64,000 bases of DNA from CAYQCE01 sp964415885 (GTDB taxonomy: Bacteria > Zixibacteria > MSB-5A5 > JAABVY01 > JAHJOQ01): positions 1-64,000 of the forward strand of contig CAYQCE010000003.1 in NCBI GenBank assembly GCA_964415885.1, in the 5' to 3' direction. Shown here in pieces: positions 34,071 through 42,501 of this stretch (its first letter is position 1; each line of letters starts with the position of its first letter). The translations under genes were made by a program, and so were the position numbers. The notes beneath the pieces were generated by a model. It did no database searches. It saw only the letters and a program-made list of their open reading frames with translations, and had not been told where the DNA came from.

Positions 34071-35849
34071 TTAGAATTCCATTCTTCCCGTGGGAAGCTC
34101 AATGCGCGAGCTCGACAGCTTCGCGAGGAGCTTACCGCTCTTGCTCTTCTCCGCCCTGTCATCGAGCAGAACAGAACCGGTATTCTCGCCCATCCAGAGC
34201 CCATTGCGAAGCTTCGGTTCGAAATCATATATGCAAATGCCATAATCCTGTTTGAGCCTGCACTGACTGCAGATCGATTCTCCCTGAGGGACAAACCACT
34301 CCTTGCCGGGAGCCTTCGGATTGTCTAACCGCCGCATCGTCTCCTCAGCGACCTGCTCAGTTGTTACATCGTGTGAACTGCGCATCCTCCGGCGCATTAT
34401 GCTCTTCGACCAGTAGTGGCTAAACTCCCATTCGTATAGTTTTCCACCCCTTCCCGGCTTGATGAAACTTATGACCTCGCCGGTAGTCTTTTCCGAGCAG
34501 AGATAGGTGAGTCTTAGCTGCGGGAGCACGCACTTGTTCGGGATTCCGCCCCAAACGGGCGCCTCGTCATCCTCACACGTATGAATCACGATCTGCGGCG
34601 TCTCAACCAAAGGTGCGATCATCGCCGAAACAGCGGTCGATGTGGAAATCAACAGATCCATCTTTTGGAAGAGAAGGACCTCGTCATACGCCACGAGTCT
34701 TCCCAAATCCGTAACATTCGGGATGTCCACGAGACTGCTCGACTCTTCCTGAGCGCTGTAAAAGGTGTAAAAGTCTATGTCGCTCCGCTGGCTGTTTAGG
34801 ACATTTATGAGCTTACGGTACTTTTCCGCATCCCAACCGGAGATTTCCCACGGAAGCGACATGTTGGGTCGATAGGTCGGGATGAAAAGCATGACCTTCT
34901 TCTTCCCATTCGACTTTGCCAACATTCTGTCGACTCGATCGATGTCTTCCTGAGGGTAGTTGAACTTGAGACGTATACCCTTGTCGAGTACTCTGTCCCA
35001 GCCATCTGGACCATCGAAACCGTCGATGAACTTTCGCGGCTGCCACTTCTCATCTACATCGAATGCCCCACGCAACACCACATCGTATTTATAGTCGTTG
35101 AGCGGCACCGATGGATTATCGACTGTCTTCTCAGTGACTTCGTCCACAGTCTCGGCTATCTCAAACAGAGGTTTCTCAATCTTGCCGGCGGCATATGCTA
35201 CATGCGCACCAGGGTATCTGGCCTTGAAAATAGCGGTCAGCGGATATGACAGAAGTGAATCTCCGAATACACGTGCGATTGACTCAACGAGAATTTTCGG
35301 ACCGGCAGTCTCCTTACGCATACTGTTCGACGGAACCCTGCGCGCGCTTTCCCGGATATCATCTTCAGACTTCTGAGCTTCGATCAGAATCCGCAGCGGG
35401 TCACGCCCCGGAAGCGGCCTCGGCTGGTCGAAACCACTATCCTCAAGCGCTCGCTTCAGTGAGCCGATATCATAGAGCTGTTTCACGAAATCATATTCGT
35501 GATCCTGAGCACCATACATCAGCCTGACAAGATCGCGGAGACGTCTCGAATCACGCCCATCTCTCAGCGCAGCCGACAGCTCCCGAATCATCCTCGGTAG
35601 ATCAAGCGTCTCAATGCGGATACTCCCACCCGGCTTAAGCACACGGTGCCATTCCCGGAGGAATTCTACCAGTTCGTTCACGCCCAGATACTCGACGAGT
35701 CTCGATGCGTTCAGTTCGTCCACCGAGCAATCGTCGAATGGCATGCGGCGTGCGTCGGCAACATACGTGGCGCCGGGCAGTTCTCTAATGTCGAGGCCTT
35801 CGAAACCTTCTCTTATTTCTTCTCCACAACCGAGATCAATCTTCAACAT
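34071..35849 (-). CDS. Fusion of SAM-dependent methyltransferase and GT9-like glycosyltransferase
   Basis: A 592-residue two-domain protein. Residues 1-165 are a class I methyltransferase: IDLGCGEEIREGFEGLDI, DARRMPFDDCSVDEL, and EWHRVLKPGGSIRIETLD. Residues ~185-500 resemble heptosyltransferase-type GT9 enzymes: ILVESIARVFGDSLLSYPLT, VMLFIPTYRPN, and the donor-site region MDLLISTSTAVSAMIAPLVETP. The C-terminal ~90 residues include a four-Cys pattern less clear to me (CSEK, CSQCRLKQDYGIC). The fusion suggests transfer of a sugar and its methylation are coupled. It is four bases from the preceding glycosyltransferase gene. Confidence 0.75.
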   Translation of the reverse strand: MLKIDLGCGEEIREGFEGLDIRELPGATYVADARRMPFDDCSVDELNASRLVEYLGVNELVEFLREWHRVLKPGGSIRIETLDLPRMIRELSAALRDGRDSRRLRDLVRLMYGAQDHEYDFVKQLYDIGSLKRALEDSGFDQPRPLPGRDPLRILIEAQKSEDDIRESARRVPSNSMRKETAGPKILVESIARVFGDSLLSYPLTAIFKARYPGAHVAYAAGKIEKPLFEIAETVDEVTEKTVDNPSVPLNDYKYDVVLRGAFDVDEKWQPRKFIDGFDGPDGWDRVLDKGIRLKFNYPQEDIDRVDRMLAKSNGKKKVMLFIPTYRPNMSLPWEISGWDAEKYRKLINVLNSQRSDIDFYTFYSAQEESSSLVDIPNVTDLGRLVAYDEVLLFQKMDLLISTSTAVSAMIAPLVETPQIVIHTCEDDEAPVWGGIPNKCVLPQLRLTYLCSEKTTGEVISFIKPGRGGKLYEWEFSHYWSKSIMRRRMRSSHDVTTEQVAEETMRRLDNPKAPGKEWFVPQGESICSQCRLKQDYGICIYDFEPKLRNGLWMGENTGSVLLDDRAEKSKSGKLLAKLSSSRIELPTGRMEF

Positions 35850-35853
35850 AGGA

Positions 35854-38800
35854 TTATACCTTTTCGAGGAAGTCTGACAGGTGACGGATCAGGTCTTTTT
35901 CATGCCACCACTTTCTAAACCAGTCGTATGTCTTCTTCTGCAAATGCTCCAGGTCTTTCGGATTCGAAACGAGATCTCGAATGAAGTGATAGACCTCACT
36001 CTCCGTCGACGGCGTATACCACGGCAACTCGTTAGTACCGATCGAATTCGCGATGACCTTCTTACCGAAATCATCCATGTGAACAATGTTGACCATTCCG
36101 AGCGCCGAGTTCTCGACCGAGGACAGACAATAGTAGCCATCGCCGATCTGGAGCTGGTCGAACGCAATGTTACCCTGCCGTTTCAGGTTGATCGCCTCGT
36201 CGAACCCCATATTCTCGCAGAGACGGAAACTCACATTCGGGTAGACTGCGCTGATTTTGTTGTCTACAGATTCATAGATATCGGTGTTCTTGATCGGGCG
36301 ATCAGTCGGCGAATGGATGACTGTAATCTGATCGCCAACCTCGATCTCGCGATGATACCTCGGATTCTCCAGATCTATCAGAATCGGGGTGTACGTCGAT
36401 CCTGGCATGTTTCGATGAATATCCGGCTGGCAGGTTATTATCGGCCATCCCTTTTCACGATACAGATCGAGATAGAACTGGTAGTTCCTGCGGATGGATG
36501 TCGACCCATAGAAGAACACCGCACATCGCTTGTCCTTCGTATAGACGCGCCAGTCGATCGGTCCAAACGGGACATCATCGGTGTCACGATACTGCGAGTC
36601 GAACTGAGATACACCGGGCGCGACCGCAGCCGAGAATAGAAGCACATCCGCTTCCTCGGCTACTCGCTGCACCTCGGAGAAGTCTGTCATAGCCTCTTCG
36701 CCGCCCCACGCTGTCTTTTTCAGAACGATATCGGAATCGAACCCGCGTGATTCGGTGTGCGTGACAATCCTCATCTTGTGAGGCGTATAGCGCTCCACAG
36801 CCTTTTTGAACATCGCTGAGATGCCGCCCGGATCGATTACGCCGATCCACGCGATATTCAGGCTCTTCTTCGTATTCGACTTGCCCACGAACGGCTTCCT
36901 TGGCGTTACGAGCTTCTTGTTCTGCTCATACGCATCGAACCAGTTCTTCATATATCCGCGATAGATATCCCAATGCTTCTCTGTATCGATGCTGTTCGCA
37001 ACGTTATCGTCGTGCACACGATAGTAAAGGAGCGGCTCATCCATGTATGCGATGTCGTAGAAGTACGCTATCTTGTGCCACATCGCGCCGTCGGCAGTGT
37101 AGCCACGTCTTCCACCGAGCCCCTCGTCAAACCAACCGGTCCTTTCGAGGCACGACTTGCGGAACATCGCCGAGCAGCCGTTAATCGGGTTGCGATTCCA
37201 GAGATCTTCGAGCGGGTTCTCCAACGGCTTCACATTGGCTCTGCCTGTGACATTCGATCTCTCATCGATATAATCGAAATCCGAGTAGACCATCGCGATC
37301 TCAGGATGCTCGTGCAGATACCGTATCTGTTTCTCGACTTTCTCGGGTTTATAGACATCGTCCGAGGAGAGCCAGCTAATCAGATCGCCTTCGGCAGCAC
37401 GGATGCAACTGTTCAAAGCAGCCGAGACACCGCGATTGCGGTGATGGCTCAGAATCTTCACTCTGTCCTTATACTTCTCGAGCACAAACTGCGTGCTGTC
37501 GGTCGAGCAATCGTCGCAAACGATCACTTCGCAATTCTTGTAGGTCTGTTTGAGCGCTGATTCGATCGCTTCCTCGAGATACTCCGCGCGGTTGAATGTC
37601 GGAATTACAATCGACACCCTGCCAAGATCGACATCGCTCTTCCTGACCGCTTCCGGGACAAGCCTGTTGCGCTTCTGGTCCGTCGATCTGCCGGACGGAC
37701 TCGCTCCAAGCGAGTCGATGACCCTTGTGAATCCGCGCACCGTATTCTCGAGCGAGAATTGGCCGGCTATATATTCACGGTTTTCGTGCGCGAGTTCCTT
37801 TCGATCGGCCCCCATCAGCTCCCTCACCAGACGAACGCAATCATCCGGTGTGTAGAACAGGTACTTTTCCGGATAGATGTTCTCTGCACCGGGCCAGTGA
37901 TGAACCAGCGGGAGGACTCCGGACGCCATCCCCTCGGCGATCGAATAGTGGAACGACTCGAACAACGAGGTCGAGATTACAAAATCCTTGTCCTTTAAGT
38001 AGGCCGGCACATCGTTGACCCAGTTTTCGAGACTAATCGGAAGATTCAGCTTCGTGAGCATGTGGTCAAAGTATATCTTGATCCGCGGATCCTGATGAGC
38101 CCCGGCTATGTGGAACCTGAACTCCGGATCCCAGTCGTGAATCGCCTTGAAGCAGTACAAGAGCAGCGCCGGATTTTTCTTGTAGTTGATGTATCCGAGC
38201 GAACAGATGTTCTTGCCGTACTTCTTGTCTTGTGGAACCACGAACTTATTTATGTCCACGCCGTTGCGGATAATCTCCGGCTTGATCGGAAGATTGTGGA
38301 ATGTTCGCAGAACATGCTCGACATTCTCATTGACGAGGATGAGCTTATCCACCTTGCTCCAATCGACCATGTCCGGCATTTCGGTGAATGCCTCATAGGA
38401 ATGCAGCCGACAAATGATCTTGCATGTCTTCGGAAGCTTGGTCGCCTCGATCAGAAGCTGGTCACACCATTCGAACCATGCCACATCCGCCCACCGAAGA
38501 AGCTCGGTGAACTGCTCGACGTTCTGGCCCGCAAAGCGGCGTATTTCATTGTTTCTGGACAGTTGATGAAGAATCCCTTCGGCAAATGAGTTTTGAGTCG
38601 AGAAGAACGCAATCTTGTAACCTCTTTTGGCGGTTTCGGCCGTGCGTGCAACCGTAATTGGACGGCCAGGCTCCGTGCTCTCGACCAAACTGGCAGCCTG
38701 TGTGATCTTCTGCCTGATCTCCTTCATCTTAGGATCATCCGGAACCAGCTTAAGGAAGCTATCAACGGCTTCAGTCGCTTCGTCGAAACGTTTCCGGCTG

Positions 38801-39300
38801 AGGCAGAATTCGACCAGATTCTCGTATGCTTTCTCGTAGAATGGATTCAATTTGATAGCCTTGTTAAAGCACTCGATCGCCTCACCCGTCTTTTCAGCGT
38901 GGGCAAGAACGACCGCTAGATCATTGAACCCTTCTGCATTCTGCGGATCGAGCTCAGTGACCTTCGTAAAGGAAACGATCGCTCGCTCGGTGTCCTCCTC
39001 AGCGGCATACAGAAGACCCAGATTGTGATGGATGTCTCTGTCGTCAGGGGATATCTCGAGAGCTTTCTCGAGATGGTCTATTGCGGCGGAGTAGTTCTCC
39101 AGTCGAGTCGCAAGTCCGCCGGCAGTGGTCTGAATTTCGATTGACTGCTGGAATTTCTGTGAGAGCTCGTCAACAAGTTCATAAGCCTTTGCCAGCTCTC
39201 CGGCCCTAATGTAGATATCTGCGAGTTCCAGACGGCTCTGGTGGTCATCCGGAGATGATACTACCTTTGCCTCCAGCTCCCGGGTCTTCTGCACATCCAT
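35854..39300 (-). CDS. Giant TPR-GT4-GT2 glycosyltransferase with a further GT-B-like C-terminal domain
   Basis: A ~1,148-residue protein. TPRs (1-200; GYxxLGxx-type repeats such as HHNLGLLYAAEEDTERAIVS), a GT4-like domain (~215-545: RLHSYEAF, IRNGVDINKF, STSLFESFHYSIAEGMASG), a complete GT2 domain (~565-795: VSIVIPTFNRAEYLEEAIES, VIVCDDCSTDS, WLSSDDV), and a fourth part (~830-1148) with GT-B features (LNIAWIGVIDPGGISAMFKK, ITVIHSPTDRP). I start it at ATG 39300; a TTG at 39306 is the only further option. It may build two or three linkages in one polypeptide. It is the first gene of the island after the flagellar operon. Confidence 0.82.
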   Translation of the reverse strand: MDVQKTRELEAKVVSSPDDHQSRLELADIYIRAGELAKAYELVDELSQKFQQSIEIQTTAGGLATRLENYSAAIDHLEKALEISPDDRDIHHNLGLLYAAEEDTERAIVSFTKVTELDPQNAEGFNDLAVVLAHAEKTGEAIECFNKAIKLNPFYEKAYENLVEFCLSRKRFDEATEAVDSFLKLVPDDPKMKEIRQKITQAASLVESTEPGRPITVARTAETAKRGYKIAFFSTQNSFAEGILHQLSRNNEIRRFAGQNVEQFTELLRWADVAWFEWCDQLLIEATKLPKTCKIICRLHSYEAFTEMPDMVDWSKVDKLILVNENVEHVLRTFHNLPIKPEIIRNGVDINKFVVPQDKKYGKNICSLGYINYKKNPALLLYCFKAIHDWDPEFRFHIAGAHQDPRIKIYFDHMLTKLNLPISLENWVNDVPAYLKDKDFVISTSLFESFHYSIAEGMASGVLPLVHHWPGAENIYPEKYLFYTPDDCVRLVRELMGADRKELAHENREYIAGQFSLENTVRGFTRVIDSLGASPSGRSTDQKRNRLVPEAVRKSDVDLGRVSIVIPTFNRAEYLEEAIESALKQTYKNCEVIVCDDCSTDSTQFVLEKYKDRVKILSHHRNRGVSAALNSCIRAAEGDLISWLSSDDVYKPEKVEKQIRYLHEHPEIAMVYSDFDYIDERSNVTGRANVKPLENPLEDLWNRNPINGCSAMFRKSCLERTGWFDEGLGGRRGYTADGAMWHKIAYFYDIAYMDEPLLYYRVHDDNVANSIDTEKHWDIYRGYMKNWFDAYEQNKKLVTPRKPFVGKSNTKKSLNIAWIGVIDPGGISAMFKKAVERYTPHKMRIVTHTESRGFDSDIVLKKTAWGGEEAMTDFSEVQRVAEEADVLLFSAAVAPGVSQFDSQYRDTDDVPFGPIDWRVYTKDKRCAVFFYGSTSIRRNYQFYLDLYREKGWPIITCQPDIHRNMPGSTYTPILIDLENPRYHREIEVGDQITVIHSPTDRPIKNTDIYESVDNKISAVYPNVSFRLCENMGFDEAINLKRQGNIAFDQLQIGDGYYCLSSVENSALGMVNIVHMDDFGKKVIANSIGTNELPWYTPSTESEVYHFIRDLVSNPKDLEHLQKKTYDWFRKWWHEKDLIRHLSDFLEKV

Positions 39301-39562
39301 GTACAACCTTCTTCCTATTTTTCACAAATTCCAATTCGTGTTTCATATCTGCCCTGTTATCCTCGGGCATTTCAGGCTGATCCGACAGCCATCCTGAGCA
39401 ATTCCAGCTCAAGCTACCGGCCATGAGGCCGTTCTCCAATTCTCTGCGTCCTGCGATCCCGGCGGCGGTGGCCCCCTTTAGCCCTAACACAGCCTCAAAA
39501 TGTGAGGCGGTTGGATCAGATGACGATCCTGCCGCGCCGAGAATTTCTTTCTGCGTATCCAT
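39245..39562 (-). CDS. Unrecognised small ORF overlapping fliW and the large glycosyltransferase gene
   Basis: A 105-codon frame whose ATG overlaps the fliW TGA (ATGA at 39559-39562), the usual sign of translational coupling. The product is Gly/Ala/Ser-rich with no signal peptide, membrane segment or known motif (for example LGLKGATAAGIAGRRELENG). Its last 56 bases overlap the start of the next gene in another frame. Without it there would be 261 empty bases in an otherwise packed operon. No homologue comes to mind; it could be a chance frame. Confidence 0.4.
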   Translation of the reverse strand: MDTQKEILGAAGSSSDPTASHFEAVLGLKGATAAGIAGRRELENGLMAGSLSWNCSGWLSDQPEMPEDNRADMKHELEFVKNRKKVVHGCAEDPGAGGKGSIISG

Positions 39563-40041
39563 CAGATCTTAACTGCGAGAGAGTCTTTTTTCTTCTTCTT
39601 GTCTCTCTTCTTCTCCAGTTCATCCATGATGAAGTGCTGGATAGTATAAGGACTGTTTACCAGCACTGTTTGCTTCGCTATGCTCTTATCCACATTGATA
39701 AGCAACGGTCCCTGGAGATTCGCGGACATCTGCGATATGTCCTTCGGGATCGTTACGATAACATAGGTTTCCACATTCGTCGTCTCGTCGACCTCGATAT
39801 CCTCCAGCTCTCTCAGGCTCATCTCTATCTTGTAGCCGGGGAAGAAGAACGCCGGATTTGAGATCACGAACGCCAGATTGGGGTCCTCAATTGACTGGAG
39901 CCACCTGAAGGGCTCGGAATCCTCTCTGTGCAGAATCACATACTCGTGGAACTGCTCGAAACCTAGAATCCCTTTCGGGAAATCGACTATTTTGTCTTCC
40001 GGAATATCCAGTTCGCCGAATCTTAATGTCACGATCTTCAT
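39562..40041 (-). CDS. fliW: Flagellar assembly factor FliW
   Basis: FliW binds both flagellin and CsrA: when flagellin is exported, free FliW sequesters CsrA and relieves repression of flagellin translation. The 159-residue protein has the family's FPKGILGFEQFHEYVIL (~22), WLQSIEDPNLAFVISNPAFF (~45) and LLINVDKSIAKQTVL (~115). I start it at ATG 40041 rather than the TTG two codons upstream. The Lys-rich tail is atypical. It lies nine bases after flgL and in the same operon as csrA. Confidence 0.95.
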   Translation of the reverse strand: MKIVTLRFGELDIPEDKIVDFPKGILGFEQFHEYVILHREDSEPFRWLQSIEDPNLAFVISNPAFFFPGYKIEMSLRELEDIEVDETTNVETYVIVTIPKDISQMSANLQGPLLINVDKSIAKQTVLVNSPYTIQHFIMDELEKKRDKKKKKDSLAVKI

Positions 40042-40050
40042 TATCAAATC

Positions 40051-42003
40051 CTATCTGAGGAAGTCGAGTAGTGACGGCTGAATTATCTTCGCAGCAGCCT
40101 GCAAAGCCGCCGTGTATACGGTCTCCTGCTGTGCAAGATCCGTCACCAGTTTTGTCAAATCAGCATCTTCCGTATCCGACAACAGTTTTGTGTAATTCAA
40201 TCTCATATCGACTATCTTGGTCTCCGTAGCCCCGAGTCGAACAAGCTTCGCACCTGTGGACGCCCTGACTGTCAGAATCTCGTCAAGTCCACCCTTAAGA
40301 GGATCGATTGCAAGTCGGACTCCTTCACGGTCCCCATCTTCCATAGTCTTCTGAAGCGCTATCAGCGTGCCCGCTACGTCCGGCGAGCCCTCAATACCGA
40401 GTTTGCGGGCAGGTTTTGATTCGCTCGTGTCCCTTACAATCAGGCTTCTCGTCTGATCGTCGTTCACGATCTGAATCCCCGTTCCGGCGGCATTGATCGA
40501 CGCCGTGATGTCGAGGCCGGAACTGTTTATGGCATCCAGCACATCCTGAACGGTGGTTATCCCGCTCGCACCGAGATCTATTAGTCGGCTCTGTTCGCCA
40601 TGCAGAATTTGAATAGCATCGAGGTCAACTCCGTTGCCGTTAACGAGTATCGAGATCGGAGTGTCGACAGTCAGCATCGGGTTGATATCGGTCCCGACGA
40701 GATACCGGTTCATCAATCCCAGTATTCCGAGATCCTCTGCCGTCGTCTCACCCGGAGCAGACTCCTCGACCTGGAATTCGGGAATCGGATCGAGATCCTC
40801 TCCGATCATATCCGGCCCAATGAAACCCTCGATACCGAGATCGTGAGCCGTAGTACCGTCGAGATTGAACTCCGAGACGTACAATCCGATCGGAGTACCA
40901 TTCATATCCTGGATCCTCAGCCCCGTTCCGGCAGGGTTGATCGACGCAACGAGGTTGTTCACCAGCGGATCGGGATTCGCAGCGAAAGTCGCATTCAGAT
41001 TATCCACTACATCCTGAATCGTACTCGCGGACGTCAAATCGGCCTCGAACGAGACAGAGCTGTCATCGTTATGGAACAGGATCTTACCCGGGTCCATATC
41101 CACGCCGGCGCCCTGCATCACATTCTTGAGCGGCGTGTTGCCGTTTATTTCGTTTCTATCCGTCGCAACCAGTCGAAGGTTGTTTCCTTCTGGTCCTATC
41201 TCCGCTGTCAGATTCGTAATTGGAGGTACATTGGCTGCGAGCTGTGTATTGATCTCCGTAATTGCATCCTGCACGGTGGCGTTGACCGCGAGCCCGGACA
41301 GGTCTATGGCTGCTGTAATACCAAGATTCTTATCTACTACATTGAAGATTCCGGGTGCCTGATCGATACCAGTGCCGCCATTGAGGCTTGATATGAGTGT
41401 AGCACCTTCCACGCCGGCATTGACATCCGCAGATTCTCCGAGCGTGGAGTATGACTTGGTGAGAATATCCGACCCCGGAATGTTGATCGTCATTCTCGCT
41501 CTCTCTTCGATCTCGATCTGAATCTGACCACTGTCCCCTTCGTAGACCACGCCGGTACCGTATGCGGTGAACGGAGTCACATTCGTTCGAAAACCGCCGA
41601 AGACATACTGGCCCTGCACCTGTGCGTTAACAGAACGCACGAGCTGATCGATCATCGCCTTTACTTCTTCAGCGCCACCCGCCAGTGAAAGATCCGCCTG
41701 GTTGTCGCTACCGAGCTGAACAGCCAGCGCGCTTGCGTCGGTGAGAGTCGAGTTGATATCGTCCAGCACAACATCCATCTGCGAAAGCCATGATGTCGAG
41801 TGCGAGATATTCTTCTCGAATTGGTCGATCTTCCGCAACGTGCTCCGGAAAGAGAGATCCCGAATCGTGCCCGTGGGATCATCGGAGGGCTTGTTGATCT
41901 TCCGACCAGTCGACATCTGATTCTGCAGAGTCATAAATCGCTCGATCCCGCGCCTCAGGTTGGTGATCACGGTATCTGAGATCATTTTGTTGGTAACACG
42001 CAT
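40051..42003 (-). CDS. flgL: Flagellar hook-filament junction protein FlgL (HAP3)
   Basis: FlgL joins hook to filament. The N terminus is flagellin-like (RVTNKMISDTVITNLRRGIE, QNQMSTGRKINKPSDDPTGT) and the C terminus has the matching coiled coil (LRLNYTKLLSDTEDADLTKL). At 650 residues it is about twice the usual 300-400; the extra central region contains repeated modules of the form TVQDAI(T/D)xI..., (N/T)GxxLRIxD, likely duplicated outward-facing domains. The correct start is ATG 42003, four bases after the stop of the small 51-residue ORF. Confidence 0.92.
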   Translation of the reverse strand: MRVTNKMISDTVITNLRRGIERFMTLQNQMSTGRKINKPSDDPTGTIRDLSFRSTLRKIDQFEKNISHSTSWLSQMDVVLDDINSTLTDASALAVQLGSDNQADLSLAGGAEEVKAMIDQLVRSVNAQVQGQYVFGGFRTNVTPFTAYGTGVVYEGDSGQIQIEIEERARMTINIPGSDILTKSYSTLGESADVNAGVEGATLISSLNGGTGIDQAPGIFNVVDKNLGITAAIDLSGLAVNATVQDAITEINTQLAANVPPITNLTAEIGPEGNNLRLVATDRNEINGNTPLKNVMQGAGVDMDPGKILFHNDDSSVSFEADLTSASTIQDVVDNLNATFAANPDPLVNNLVASINPAGTGLRIQDMNGTPIGLYVSEFNLDGTTAHDLGIEGFIGPDMIGEDLDPIPEFQVEESAPGETTAEDLGILGLMNRYLVGTDINPMLTVDTPISILVNGNGVDLDAIQILHGEQSRLIDLGASGITTVQDVLDAINSSGLDITASINAAGTGIQIVNDDQTRSLIVRDTSESKPARKLGIEGSPDVAGTLIALQKTMEDGDREGVRLAIDPLKGGLDEILTVRASTGAKLVRLGATETKIVDMRLNYTKLLSDTEDADLTKLVTDLAQQETVYTAALQAAAKIIQPSLLDFLR

Positions 42004-42007
42004 CGTG

Positions 42008-42163
42008 CTAACCCTCTTCGTAGTAGACAAACTCGGAGTCGAGACCGTTGCTCATCAGCTTCTCGGCGGCCTCTTTGTCGATACTCGACTTTCCACTCTG
42101 TTCTCTCGAACCCGAGAGCTGCTTTTCGCTCTGGTTCAGATCTTTTTCTTTTCCATTGCTCAT
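42008..42163 (-). CDS. Previously unlisted 51-residue acidic/basic protein between csrA and flgL
   Basis: A complete frame from ATG 42163 to TAG 42008. Its ATG overlaps the csrA TGA (ATGA), and flgL starts four bases after its stop, so it fills the gap exactly. The product is highly charged (MSNGKEKDLNQSEKQL at the start; IDKEAAEKLMSNGLDSEFVY near the end), with no Cys, signal or membrane segment. The conserved-looking C-terminal half could be a short helix. Position between csrA and flgL, upstream of fliW, suggests a small partner or regulator in flagellin control. No family is recognised. Confidence 0.6.
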   Translation of the reverse strand: MSNGKEKDLNQSEKQLSGSREQSGKSSIDKEAAEKLMSNGLDSEFVYYEEG

Positions 42164-42483
42164 TCCGGCGGCCTCTTGTTTCGCCTTTGATTCTTGCTGT
42201 CGGACTTATAGTTGATCTTTGCCTTTTTGTCCGACTGTTTCATCTCACCCTTAAATTTGTTCTTAAGAAGCCTCACCACGTTTCCAAGGTCTTCCTTGAC
42301 AGCCTCGGATGCCTTGCGATTCTCATTCTGGATCTTGACATAGATCTCTTCTCGATGCACGACTACTTTCAGCGGCGCCTCGATGCCGATCCTGACCTGC
42401 CTGCCATAGATCCCGAGAACCGTGACCTTGATGTTGTCACCGATTGTGATGCTTTCTCCTAACTTCCTTGTCAGAATCAGCAC
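42160..42483 (-). CDS. csrA: Carbon storage/translational regulator CsrA with extended C-terminal tail
   Basis: CsrA dimers bind GGA motifs in mRNA leaders. The first ~50 residues are canonical: MLILTRKLGESITIGDNIKV and VRIGIEAPLKVVVHREEIY. At 107 residues it is longer than the usual 60-75; the tail is Lys/Arg/Asn-rich (KNKFKGEMKQSDKKAKINYK). In FliW-containing bacteria FliW contacts the CsrA C-terminal extension, so the tail may serve that interaction. A likely target is the fliC leader. It lies 18 bases after flgK. Confidence 0.95.
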   Translation of the reverse strand: MLILTRKLGESITIGDNIKVTVLGIYGRQVRIGIEAPLKVVVHREEIYVKIQNENRKASEAVKEDLGNVVRLLKNKFKGEMKQSDKKAKINYKSDSKNQRRNKRPPE

Positions 42484-42501
42484 AGCGTATCCTTCCTTGG
42501 G

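Noticed and set aside
27014..39300. Glycan island as a recent horizontally acquired element
   Set aside because: No integrase, IS, tRNA-end or direct repeat flanks it, and its codon use looks like the neighbouring genes by eye.
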